Part shown: positions 1 through 6,430 of the stretch, one piece after another | Layout of the letters: each line of letters starts with the position of its first letter | Position numbering within the stretch: position 1 is the first letter of the stretch | NCBI GenBank assembly: GCA_002340515.1 | Contig: DDMF01000042.1 | Span: 7,044 to 18,558 of the forward strand | Direction of reading: 5' to 3' | Length of the DNA: 11,515 nt | Source: Rhodobacteraceae bacterium UBA2553 | GTDB lineage: Bacteria; Pseudomonadota; Alphaproteobacteria; Rhodobacterales; Rhodobacteraceae | Notes under the pieces: model-generated | Databases searched by the model: none | Told to the model about the DNA's origin: nothing | The model's input: only the letters and a program-made list of their open reading frames with translations | Made by a program: the position numbers and the translations under genes

Positions 1-3000
1 GACAGGCCCAGTGGTGACTGCGGTTTCAGAAACCGTCACAGTCGCCGTCGCCGTTTCAGGCACCAATGTATTCAGCGCACCCACCGGATCTGTCCCCGTC
101 AAAGAGCCATGGTCCTGCCCACCCTGCAATACAAACAACTCCTGCGGCATCCGCTTGCGAAGATACCCGGTGGAGCTGATTTGTTTCAGAACTTCCAACG
201 ACTTAGAGGCGGCGCTTTCACTCATTTCTTTGACGTTTGACACGCCTTCTTCTTCGCCGCGCCCCAGATCATCAAAGCTGGCACCGGTTGGTTTCACATG
301 CGCCAGATCGGTCCGGTCCAGATAAGACACCGCCAGTTCGCGGAAGATGTAATCCAGAATAGACGTCGCATTTTTAATCGAGTCATTGCCTTGCACCATG
401 CCCGCGGGCTCAAATTTGGTGAAGGTGAACGCATCAACAAATTCCTCAAGCGGCACGCCATATTGCAGACCAACCGACACGGCGATGGCAAAGTTGTTCA
501 TCATCGCCCGGAACCCAGCACCCTCTTTGTGCATGTCGATGAAGATCTCGCCGAGATTGCCGTCTTCATATTCACCGGTGCGCAGGTAAACTTTGTGCCC
601 GCCAACGATAGATTTTTGGGTGTATCCCTTACGGCGACCGGGCAGTTTTTCACGCCCACGCGCAACCTCTTTGATCACCACTTTCTCGATGATCTTTTCG
701 GCCAAAGTGATTGCTTTGTCATGTGGCGTGCCAGAGGCGAGGATTTCTTCCGCCTCTTCATCATCTTCCACAAGGGACGCAGCCAAAGGTTGCGACAGTT
801 TTGAACCGTCACGATAAAGCGCATTTGCCTTGATGCCCAAAGACCAGCTCAGCTCATATGCGCTCTGGCAATCTTCGATCGTCGCGTCATTTGGCATGTT
901 GATGGTTTTGGAAATCGCGCCTGAAATGAACGACTGCGCTGCGGCCATCATATAGATATGGCTGTCAACACTCAGGAAACGCTTACCTTTTTTGCCACAC
1001 GGGTTGGCGCAATCAAAGATCTCATAGTGCTTTTCCTTCAGATGTGGCGCGCCTTCCAGCGTCATCGTTCCGCACACATGGTCATTCGCCGCCTCAATAT
1101 CCTGACGGGTAAAGCCAAGATGCGCGAGCAGGCTAAAGCCCGGATCGTTCAGCTTTTCCTGCGGAATGCCCAACACATTGGTGCAGAACTCTTCGCCCAG
1201 GGTCCATTGATTGAACACAAACCGAATATCAAAAGCCGAGGGCAATGCCGCCTCGATCTTGGCAATCTCGTTCTGCCCAAACCCATGCCCGATCAGTGTG
1301 GTGTGGTTGATGCCCGGCGCATTGCCGATGGTGCCATGACCCACCGCATAACCGATAATCTCTTCGATCTGGGCCGAGCTATAGCCCAAAGTCTCAAGCG
1401 CGGATGGCACCGAGCGGTTGATGATTTTGAAATAGCCACCACCAGCGAGCTTTTTGAATTTCACCAGCGCAAAATCGGGTTCAATCCCGGTCGTGTCACA
1501 ATCCATCACCAGACCAATGGTGCCGGTTGGGGCAATCACAGACACCTGAGCATTGCGAAAGCCGTGCTTTTCACCAAGCAGCATCGCCTCGTCCCAAGCG
1601 CCCATCGCCAGATCCACCAGCTTGGCATCGGGACAGTTGGCGTGATCCAAAGCAACCGGTTTTATATCAAGCTTTTCATAGCCTTCTGTGGCGCCATAAG
1701 CCGCTGTGCGATGATTGCGGATGACCTTAAGCATATGTTCTTCGTTGCGTTTAAACCCGTCAAACGCGCCCAGCTCACCAGCCATTTCAGCCGAGGTCGC
1801 ATAGGCCACACCGGTCATGATCGCGGTCAGCGCCCCACACAGGGCACGCCCCTCGTCGCTGTCATAACCATACCCCATGTTCATCAAAAGTCCGCCAATA
1901 TTGGCGTATCCCAGACCCAAGGTACGGAAGTCATAAGACAGTTGTGCGATTTCCTTCGACGGGAATTGCGCCATCATCACCGAAATCTCAAGCGTCACGG
2001 TCCACAGGCGTGTAGCGTGCATGTAATCTTCGGCCTGAAATTCCCCATCCTTCAGGAAGGTCAGCAGGTTCATCGACGCCAGGTTACAGGCCGTATCATC
2101 CAGGAACATGTATTCCGAACACGGGTTCGACCCACGGATCGCGCCATCTTCTGGGCAGGTGTGCCAGGCGTTCACAGTGTCATGATATTGGATGCCCGGA
2201 TCGGCACAGGCCCAAGCGGCGTGTCCGATTTGATCCCACAGATCGCGGGCTTTGATGGTCTTGGCGACGGAGCCATCGGTGCGACGGATCAGCTCCCAAT
2301 CCGCATCGTCCTCTACGGCCTTCAAATAGGCATCGGTCACGCGTACTGAGTTGTTTGAGTTTTGCCCGGAGACGGTCGCATATGCCTCTGAATCCCAGTC
2401 CGTATCATAGGTTGGAAACTCAATCGCGCCATAACCCTGCTTAGCATAATCCAACACACGCTTCACGTAAGCCTCTGGAATGGCCACTTTCTTGGCGGCC
2501 CGAATTGCACTTTTCAAACCTTCGTTGGTTTTCGGGTCAAAGGCGTCGCCTTCTGCTCCGTCCCAAGCGCGGATCGCAGCAAACAGCTCATTCAGATGTG
2601 CTTCGTGCATCTTGGAGCCCGCGACAAGCGAGGCCACTTTCTGCTCTTCTTTGACTTTCCAATTGATGTATTCTTCGACATCCGGGTGGTCCGCATCGAC
2701 AATCACCATCTTGGCCGCACGCCGCGTGGTGCCACCAGATTTAATCGCGCCCGCCGCCCGGTCGCCGATTTTCAAGAACCCCATCAAGCCAGAGGATTTA
2801 CCGCCGCCAGACAGTTTCTCATCCGCCGCACGAAGGCTGGAGAAGTTGGTGCCGGTGCCGGATCCATATTTAAACAGGCGCGCTTCGCGCACCCAAAGAT
2901 CCATAATGCCACCGTCGCCCACCAGATCGTCGCCGACCGATTGGATGAAACAAGCGTGGGGCTGAGGATGTTCATAAGCCGATGCAGATTTGGTCAGCTT

Positions 3001-3546
3001 TTTGGTTTTGTGGTCGACGTAATAATGGCCTTGGCTTGGCCCATCGATACCATACGCCCAATGCAAGCCGGTGTTGAACCACTGCGGGCTGTTAGGGGCC
3101 GCGCGTTGGCTGGCCAACATGTGACGCATTTCGTCGTAATAGGCGCTGGCGTCTTCCTCGGTTGAAAAATAGCCACCTTTCCAACCCCAATAGGCCCATG
3201 CGCCCGCCAAACGGTCAAACACTTGCTTGGCTGAGGTTTCCCCGCCAAAGCGGTCCTCTTCCGGCAGCTTCGCAAGCGCCTTTTCATCAGGAACAGAACG
3301 CCACAGAAATTCTGGCACGTCTTTTTCTTTGACCCGCTTCATCGCGGCCGGCACGCCCGCTTTGCGGAAATATTTCTGGGCGATCACATCCGAGGCGACC
3401 TGACTCCAGCTGGAGGGCACTTCACATTCGTCCAGCTTGAACACGATGGTCCCGTCCGGGTTCCGAATCTCTGACGACGTGTGGATAAAGTCCAAATCTG
3501 CGTAGGCGCCTGCCCCGGCCTGTGTGAATTTGCGCTCGATCTTCAT
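1..3546 (-). CDS. nrdJ: Vitamin B12-dependent (class II) ribonucleoside reductase, 3' end outside the window
   Basis: Reduces ribonucleotides to deoxyribonucleotides in the cytoplasm, using adenosylcobalamin to make the active-site thiyl radical, so it needs neither oxygen nor a separate radical subunit. Reading the minus strand from ATG at 3546 gives 1182 codons with no stop to base 1; family members run to roughly 1200 residues or more, so only the extreme C-terminus, normally a cysteine-rich tail, should be missing. Visible motifs are NSPQWFNTG (152-160), HACFIQSV with Cys199, NPCSE (474-478) with the probable radical Cys476, TACNLASMNL with Cys487, and the phosphate loop APTGTIG (672-678). 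By analogy with class I enzymes, Cys199 and Cys487 would be the reducing pair. No N-terminal ATP cone is evident. A GGAT sequence about 8 bases before the ATG may serve as ribosome binding site. The gene stands alone behind a long control region with NrdR boxes. The assignment is very secure. Confidence 0.97.
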   Translation of the reverse strand, partial: MKIERKFTQAGAGAYADLDFIHTSSEIRNPDGTIVFKLDECEVPSSWSQVASDVIAQKYFRKAGVPAAMKRVKEKDVPEFLWRSVPDEKALAKLPEEDRFGGETSAKQVFDRLAGAWAYWGWKGGYFSTEEDASAYYDEMRHMLASQRAAPNSPQWFNTGLHWAYGIDGPSQGHYYVDHKTKKLTKSASAYEHPQPHACFIQSVGDDLVGDGGIMDLWVREARLFKYGSGTGTNFSSLRAADEKLSGGGKSSGLMGFLKIGDRAAGAIKSGGTTRRAAKMVIVDADHPDVEEYINWKVKEEQKVASLVAGSKMHEAHLNELFAAIRAWDGAEGDAFDPKTNEGLKSAIRAAKKVAIPEAYVKRVLDYAKQGYGAIEFPTYDTDWDSEAYATVSGQNSNNSVRVTDAYLKAVEDDADWELIRRTDGSVAKTIKARDLWDQIGHAAWACADPGIQYHDTVNAWHTCPEDGAIRGSNPCSEYMFLDDTACNLASMNLLTFLKDGEFQAEDYMHATRLWTVTLEISVMMAQFPSKEIAQLSYDFRTLGLGYANIGGLLMNMGYGYDSDEGRALCGALTAIMTGVAYATSAEMAGELGAFDGFKRNEEHMLKVIRNHRTAAYGATEGYEKLDIKPVALDHANCPDAKLVDLAMGAWDEAMLLGEKHGFRNAQVSVIAPTGTIGLVMDCDTTGIEPDFALVKFKKLAGGGYFKIINRSVPSALETLGYSSAQIEEIIGYAVGHGTIGNAPGINHTTLIGHGFGQNEIAKIEAALPSAFDIRFVFNQWTLGEEFCTNVLGIPQEKLNDPGFSLLAHLGFTRQDIEAANDHVCGTMTLEGAPHLKEKHYEIFDCANPCGKKGKRFLSVDSHIYMMAAAQSFISGAISKTINMPNDATIEDCQSAYELSWSLGIKANALYRDGSKLSQPLAASLVEDDEEAEEILASGTPHDKAITLAEKIIEKVVIKEVARGREKLPGRRKGYTQKSIVGGHKVYLRTGEYEDGNLGEIFIDMHKEGAGFRAMMNNFAIAVSVGLQYGVPLEEFVDAFTFTKFEPAGMVQGNDSIKNATSILDYIFRELAVSYLDRTDLAHVKPTGASFDDLGRGEEEGVSNVKEMSESAASKSLEVLKQISSTGYLRKRMPQELFVLQGGQDHGSLTGTDPVGALNTLVPETATATVTVSETAVTTGPV

Positions 3547-3730
3547 TGTGCCCGATCCATCCTCATATTTATTCGGCAGATCCTGAACGAACCCAACCTG
3601 TCCCAAAATTCATGCATGATCCAATATCGTCTCGGGACAGCACACAACTCTCCGGTGGCCACGACAAAAGTCGTCCGGCTGAGACCCAAAAAGGGGTAAC
3701 AAAGTGCTGTGCTCTCCCGCGTGACCTTTC
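3547..3730 (-). promoter_or_regulatory. Probable nrdJ mRNA leader with three potential hairpins
   Basis: About 185 bp lie between the nrdJ start codon and the NrdR box. Three inverted repeats follow one another in the direction of transcription: ACCC/GGGT (3684-3687 and 3694-3697); ACGAC-AAAA-GTCGT (3661-3674) extended by CCGG arms (3652-3655, 3675-3678) with a 5-base bulge; and CTGTCCC/GGGACAG (3598-3604 and 3634-3640), whose loop contains the 10-bp palindrome TCATGCATGA (3610-3619). I see no recognisable B12-box, so I do not call a cobalamin riboswitch. A structured RNA motif named for nrdJ has been described by comparative genomics, but I cannot say from memory whether this leader matches it. 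That the region is transcribed is inferred from the position of the NrdR box. Confidence 0.45.
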
Positions 3731-3746
3731 CCACTATATGTAGTGG
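3731..3746. promoter_or_regulatory. NrdR box (strong) upstream of nrdJ
   Basis: The 16-bp site CCACTATATGTAGTGG has perfect 6-bp arms (CCACTA/TAGTGG) and fits the known NrdR consensus acaCwAtATaTwGtgt at 13 of 16 positions, including the core C-w-A and T-w-G. NrdR is the ATP/dATP-sensing zinc-finger and ATP-cone repressor of ribonucleotide reductase genes. The site lies about 185 bp before the nrdJ start codon. On the minus strand it contains TATAGT, a possible -10 element, which would let a bound repressor block RNA polymerase; no convincing -35 partner was found. Confidence 0.82.
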
Positions 3747-3762
3747 TCACCATGATCAGCAC

Positions 3763-3778
3763 CCACAAACTGGCGTAT
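3763..3778. promoter_or_regulatory. Second, degenerate NrdR box
   Basis: CCACAAACTGGCGTAT matches the NrdR consensus at about 10 of 16 positions, keeping the left core C-a-A and the right-hand G-t. Its centre is 32 bp from that of the strong box, three helical turns, with 16 bp between the two sites. That is the usual spacing of paired NrdR sites, and spacing carries more weight here than the sequence match. Taken alone the site would not be called. Confidence 0.5.
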
Positions 3779-4239
3779 CGACCCACAATCGGTCAACGCA
3801 TTTTTCCAATCTATCCACAACTCTTTTTCGTTGACCTGATCCAAGGAGTTTGCGCGGGGCGATTAACCAATTGATTCCATAAAGTACCACCTATGCGTGT
3901 AGCCTTATTTTACTAGCATCTCGGCAGACTTACGCCAAAACCCTAACAAAAAAGGTGAAAGTCGGCATGTAAGATGTGCAGACAGCTCGGCTGTGGACAA
4001 CATTGTGTATGAATGGGGTTTGTGACCCTCAGAACACGTTCACACAGATTAACATCTGTTCATTGTCTGGCCACGCGCAGAGAATCTCTGATCAAAAGAT
4101 TTAGCTACACAATATCTTGGGGCTGATCACTCTGCTCAACGCGCAATTTGAGATCGCGCACGAGCGACAAAACCAGCCATCCCAAAAGGACCAAACCAGC
4201 CCGTCGCAAACGGTGAAAATCGGCTATAAAAGTGGAAGA
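3779..4239. other. Long intergenic region without a convincing gene
   Basis: This 460-bp stretch between the nrdJ control region and the tRNA has no ORF with recognisable protein character. It is A/T-richer than the flanking genes. It contains three DnaA-box-like 9-mers (3811-3819, 3992-4000, 4004-4012), a short hairpin ACAGC-TCG-GCTGT (3982-3994), the inverted repeat ACAGAT-TAAC-ATCTGT (4044-4059), and paired TGATCA palindromes (4089-4094, 4124-4129) flanking an NrdR-like sequence (4107-4122). Two GANTC sites (3873-3877, 4082-4086) are potential CcrM methylation sites but are within chance expectation. A 37-codon reading frame from 4014 on the plus strand looks random. Confidence 0.6.
3992..4012 (-). 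promoter_or_regulatory. Pair of DnaA-box-like sites
   Basis: On the minus strand TTGTCCACA (3992-4000) and TCATACACA (4004-4012) each differ by one base from the DnaA box TTATNCACA. They share an orientation and start 12 bp apart. A third one-mismatch site, CTATCCACA, lies at 3811-3819 on the plus strand. In E. coli, DnaA boxes upstream of nrdAB link dNTP synthesis to replication, so a similar role at nrdJ is possible. One-mismatch 9-mers also arise easily by chance in A/T-rich DNA. Confidence 0.3.
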
Positions 4240-4316
4240 TGGTCGGGACGGCAAGATTCGAACTTGCGACCTACGGTACCCAAAACCGTCGCGCTACCAG
4301 GCTGCGCTACGCCCCG
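4240..4316 (-). tRNA. tRNA-Pro, anticodon UGG
   Basis: The minus strand folds as a complete 77-nt cloverleaf. The acceptor stem CGGGGCG pairs with CGTCCCG (one G-U pair), followed by discriminator A and an encoded CCA. The D arm is GCGC-AGCCTGGTA-GCGC. The anticodon arm is ACGGT-TTTGGGT-ACCGT, giving anticodon TGG. The T arm is GCAAG-TTCGAAT-CTTGC. It decodes proline CCN codons. It lies downstream of, and in the same direction as, the cold-shock/DUF192 pair but probably has its own promoter. No integrase gene is in view, so there is no sign that its 3' end serves as an attachment site here. Confidence 0.97.
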
Positions 4317-4367
4317 ACTGGAGAGACTGATAACGATGTCTTTCGGGAGAGGAAACCCCAAAATGCA

Positions 4368-4390
4368 CCTGAAATGCGATTTCCGGCAGG
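4368..4390 (-). terminator. Possible weak terminator after the DUF192 gene
   Basis: Just downstream of the DUF192 stop codon the minus-strand RNA can form GAAAU-CGC-AUUUC, extended by CCU/AGG across a 4-base bulge. It is followed by UGCAUUUU. The stem is short and the U-run poor, so this is only a candidate. Confidence 0.25.
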
Positions 4391-4402
4391 AAAAAAGAGG
4401 GG

Positions 4403-4894
4403 TTAATTCTCTTCACACGGCCAGAGCGCCACACGTTGCTTGATAAATGGCGATTTCAGCTCGCTTCCGACGGTGATTCCAATCTTTTCGGCCAAGCCAC
4501 CGTTCAATTCGAGCACGTAACGCACCCCTTTTCCGCCACTCACCGGCGTCAAATCACCGGGTTGCGCGCTTTTATGTATAAAGGAGACCCGCCCGTCCGT
4601 GGTCAGAAACAACATGTCCAAAGGAATCAGAGTGTTCTTCATCCAGAATGCCGGTTCATGGGCAAATGGGTAGACAAACAACATCCCCTGTCCCAAGGGC
4701 ATTTCGGTTCGCCCCATCAGACCTTTGGCACGCTCTCGATGGGTTTGGGCCACTTCAACGGTAAAGCCAGCCTGCCCCCAAGCCCCGCGCAGATCCACGC
4801 GATCATCCCGACACGCCGCATGGGCTGTGGTGATCGGAAAACCGATCAGCACGGACAGAATCGAGCAAAAGGCAGCGTATTTGAAGACCTGCAT
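4403..4894 (-). CDS. Exported DUF192 family protein
   Basis: A 163-residue protein with an N-terminal signal peptide: basic start MQVFKY, a hydrophobic core at about residues 8-22, and the probable cleavage motif AHA at 24-26. The mature part is a single DUF192 domain (Pfam PF02643), recognisable from FTVEVA followed by ERAKGLMGR (54-62), GMLFVYP (70-76), FWMKNTLIPLDML (83-95) and the C-terminal VLELNGG. It should be periplasmic. The biochemical function of the family is not established. I chose ATG at 4894 over the in-frame GTG immediately before it, because AGAGG sits 7 bases ahead of the ATG. The gene starts 91 bp after the stop of the two-domain cold-shock gene in the same direction, so co-transcription is likely but not shown. 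Confidence 0.9.
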   Translation of the reverse strand: MQVFKYAAFCSILSVLIGFPITTAHAACRDDRVDLRGAWGQAGFTVEVAQTHRERAKGLMGRTEMPLGQGMLFVYPFAHEPAFWMKNTLIPLDMLFLTTDGRVSFIHKSAQPGDLTPVSGGKGVRYVLELNGGLAEKIGITVGSELKSPFIKQRVALWPCEEN

Positions 4895-4924
4895 CACGAG
4901 ACCTCTTTATCGCAAAAGCCCGGT

Positions 4925-4967
4925 AGGATGGCAGAAAGTCCGGTGGGGTTTCCTCAGCGGCCATCCT
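4925..4967. repeat. Inverted repeat between the cold-shock and DUF192 genes
   Basis: AGGATGGC (4925-4932) and GCCATCCT (4960-4967) form a perfect 8-bp inverted repeat around a 27-nt loop in the 91-bp gap. There is no U-run directly after it on the minus strand (ACCGGGCTTTTG follows), so it is not a clear terminator. It could attenuate transcription or stabilise a processed transcript. Confidence 0.45.
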
Positions 4968-4985
4968 GCGCGACCTAACCGTGTA

Positions 4986-5525
4986 TTACCTGACTGCGTT
5001 AACTGCACTATCCCAGGCAGACACAACCAATGCCAGCTTGCCACGTTTACCTTGGATTGTGCTCAGGCAAATTGCCTCGCCGGGCTGAAGATCCGCCAAG
5101 CCAGAGCGGCGCAGCACCTCGATGTGAATGAACACATCCTCATCAGAGCCAAAGATATTGGCAAAACCAAAGCCCTTACCTTTGTCGAACCATTTCACCC
5201 TTGCCGGCACAACCGGGCCTGCATTTGCCAAATCGAACTCTTCGGATTGTTCTTCGGCAAGGCCTAAAATTTCGGTGGTTTCGGGTGGTGTAATGGCACG
5301 CACAGTAACAGCCTGCCGTCCACGCTGGGTGTCCTGCACCTCAATTTCAATGCCTGCCCCATCCGCAACCGAGCTTTGGCCGAAATTCCGCAACACATTG
5401 GCATGAAGCAGGATATCTGCGCCACCTTCATCCGCGATTACAAAGCCAAATCCCTTGGTGGGATCAAACCATTTTACATGTCCGTGCAGAATCGTGGTGT
5501 CCTGCGCCTCAGACTCTAACGTCAT
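4986..5525 (-). CDS. Cold-shock protein with two cold-shock domains
   Basis: A 179-residue cytoplasmic single-strand nucleic-acid binding protein, expected to act as an RNA chaperone. The first cold-shock domain spans about residues 13-78, with GHVKWFD, RNP1-like KGFGFV (24-29) and a degenerate RNP2-like ADILLH (36-41). An acidic linker of about 25 residues follows. The second domain spans about residues 107-171, with ARVKWFD, KGFGFA (117-122) and DVFIH (130-134). Single-domain CspA proteins have about 70 residues; two-domain forms are characteristic of alphaproteobacteria, such as Caulobacter CspC and CspD, some of which respond to stationary phase rather than cold. ATG at 5525 is preceded by AGGGTGA at suitable spacing. 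The 136-bp upstream gap contains an A/T-rich CTATAT segment on the minus strand near 5550-5560 that could be a -10 element. No specific csp symbol can be assigned. Confidence 0.95.
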   Translation of the reverse strand: MTLESEAQDTTILHGHVKWFDPTKGFGFVIADEGGADILLHANVLRNFGQSSVADGAGIEIEVQDTQRGRQAVTVRAITPPETTEILGLAEEQSEEFDLANAGPVVPARVKWFDKGKGFGFANIFGSDEDVFIHIEVLRRSGLADLQPGEAICLSTIQGKRGKLALVVSAWDSAVNAVR

Positions 5526-5661
5526 CTGGTCACCCTATAAGTTCACATCCCCACATATAGTAGTGAAACAAATGAGGCGGCCTCGCAAGCCAAAACTACC
5601 TGTACTTTTAGTCAGGTCCATCAGGTTACCCCCTCAGGACAAACGCAAATTTAGCATGTAT

Positions 5662-6267
5662 TTATGGGCTAAGGCGGGCAACGTCCCAATCCGCATCACA
5701 CGCATTACGAACCCAGCGAAACCGGTCATGCAACCTAAAGGCCCCATCGGCCCAAAACTCGATTTCGGTGGGATGGATCCGGTATCCCCCCCAAAAAACC
5801 GGGCGCGACGGAGATGTTCCATGAGCAGCCGTCACGCGCGCCACATCGGCCATCAGACTGTTACGGGACTTCAGCGGTTGACTTTGATGTGACGCCCAGG
5901 CGCCTAAACGGCTTTTGAGCGAACGAGACTGATAATAGGCATCCGCCTGCGCGCCCTCTTCTCGTGTCACGGTCCCACGCACGCGGATTTGGCGGCGCAG
6001 AGATTTCCAATGCATCACAAAAGCGGCTTTGCCGGCGTGATCAATTTCTTGCGCCTTGGCAGAGCCATAATTGGTGTAAAAGACAAAGGCGTCGTCTTCG
6101 ATGTCTTTCAAAAGCACCATGCGCGCATTTGGCATCCCGTCTTTGTCGACCGTGGACAGGGCAATGGCATTGGGGTCATTAGGCTCAACCGCTTCTGCCT
6201 CGGCCAGCCAGCGGCGTGCCAACACAAAAGGATCGTCGCCTGCAAAAATTCCACCACGTTCCGACAT
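5662..6267 (-). CDS. pdxH: Pyridoxamine 5'-phosphate oxidase
   Basis: An FMN-dependent cytoplasmic enzyme that oxidises pyridoxamine or pyridoxine 5'-phosphate to pyridoxal 5'-phosphate with oxygen, the last step of PLP synthesis and salvage. The 201 residues (E. coli 218) show the family signatures: RMVLLK (49-54) and FYTNYGSAKAQEI (63-75) in the FMN-binding region, RVRG (95-98), SRLGAWASHQSQPL (119-132), FWGGYR (158-163), EFW (170-172), RLHDR (178-182) and the C-terminal RLSP. The reading frame extends upstream to 6507, but that part would overlap fabI and has no family similarity; ATG at 6267 follows GAGAGGACTGAT and fits the family N-terminus. It is transcribed divergently from fabI. Confidence 0.97.
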   Translation of the reverse strand: MSERGGIFAGDDPFVLARRWLAEAEAVEPNDPNAIALSTVDKDGMPNARMVLLKDIEDDAFVFYTNYGSAKAQEIDHAGKAAFVMHWKSLRRQIRVRGTVTREEGAQADAYYQSRSLKSRLGAWASHQSQPLKSRNSLMADVARVTAAHGTSPSRPVFWGGYRIHPTEIEFWADGAFRLHDRFRWVRNACDADWDVARLSP

Positions 6268-6339
6268 ATCAGTCCTCTCGGTTTTGTAACCTCTGCTACA
6301 ATACTTCACCTTTTGGGCGCTTATGTTGCACCGACTTGC

Positions 6340-6387
6340 CGATTGCTCCAGTTTAAACAGCGAGGCTTGTGGAAGCTGGGGCAATCG
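6340..6387. repeat. 12-bp inverted repeat in the pdxH-fabI intergenic region
   Basis: CGATTGCTCCAG (6340-6351) and CTGGGGCAATCG (6376-6387) pair at 11 of 12 positions, the remaining one being G-U compatible on the plus-strand RNA. They enclose a 24-nt loop that begins with part of the palindrome GTTTAAAC (6351-6358). The repeat ends 43 bp before the fabI start. It could be an operator for the divergent pair or a hairpin in the fabI leader. I do not recognise it as the site of any known regulator. Confidence 0.6.
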
Positions 6388-6430
6388 CATAAACGGGCTT
6401 AAACCAAAATAGTGGGACGGGGAACAGAGA

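Noticed and set aside
958..2349. 463-codon open frame on the plus strand
   Set aside because: It lies wholly opposite nrdJ, whose minus-strand translation shows continuous class II reductase motifs across the same bases. Its own translation has no recognisable domain and an antisense-type composition.
2596..3165. 189-codon plus-strand frame, with other frames inside 1-3546
   Set aside because: Shadows of nrdJ in other frames, with no family character, and they overlap a certain gene.
3547..3900. Cobalamin riboswitch upstream of nrdJ
   Set aside because: I looked for the conserved B12-box and surrounding junction on the minus strand and did not find them. A covariance-model search would settle it.
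3779..4239. Chromosomal replication origin
   Set aside because: Only three one-mismatch DnaA-like sites, no A/T-rich unwinding element that stands out, and none of the usual origin-neighbour genes such as dnaA, hemE, parA or parB in the window.
4240..4316. Integration site for a mobile element at tRNA-Pro
   Set aside because: There is no integrase, no second copy of the tRNA 3' end and no phage-like gene within the window.
4117..4443. 108-codon plus-strand frame
   Set aside because: It runs through the complement of tRNA-Pro and into the end of the DUF192 gene. Part of its translation is just the complement of the tRNA T arm, a common false gene.
5545..5562. NrdR-box-like CACATATAGTAGTG upstream of the cold-shock gene
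   Set aside because: It cannot be aligned to the consensus core C-w-A...T-w-G without a gap, and it is better explained as A/T-rich promoter DNA.
5598..5638. ACCTG/CAGGT hairpin and three TCAGG copies between the cold-shock gene and pdxH
   Set aside because: The stem is only 5 bp and the repeats are short enough to occur by chance; there is no U-run for a terminator.
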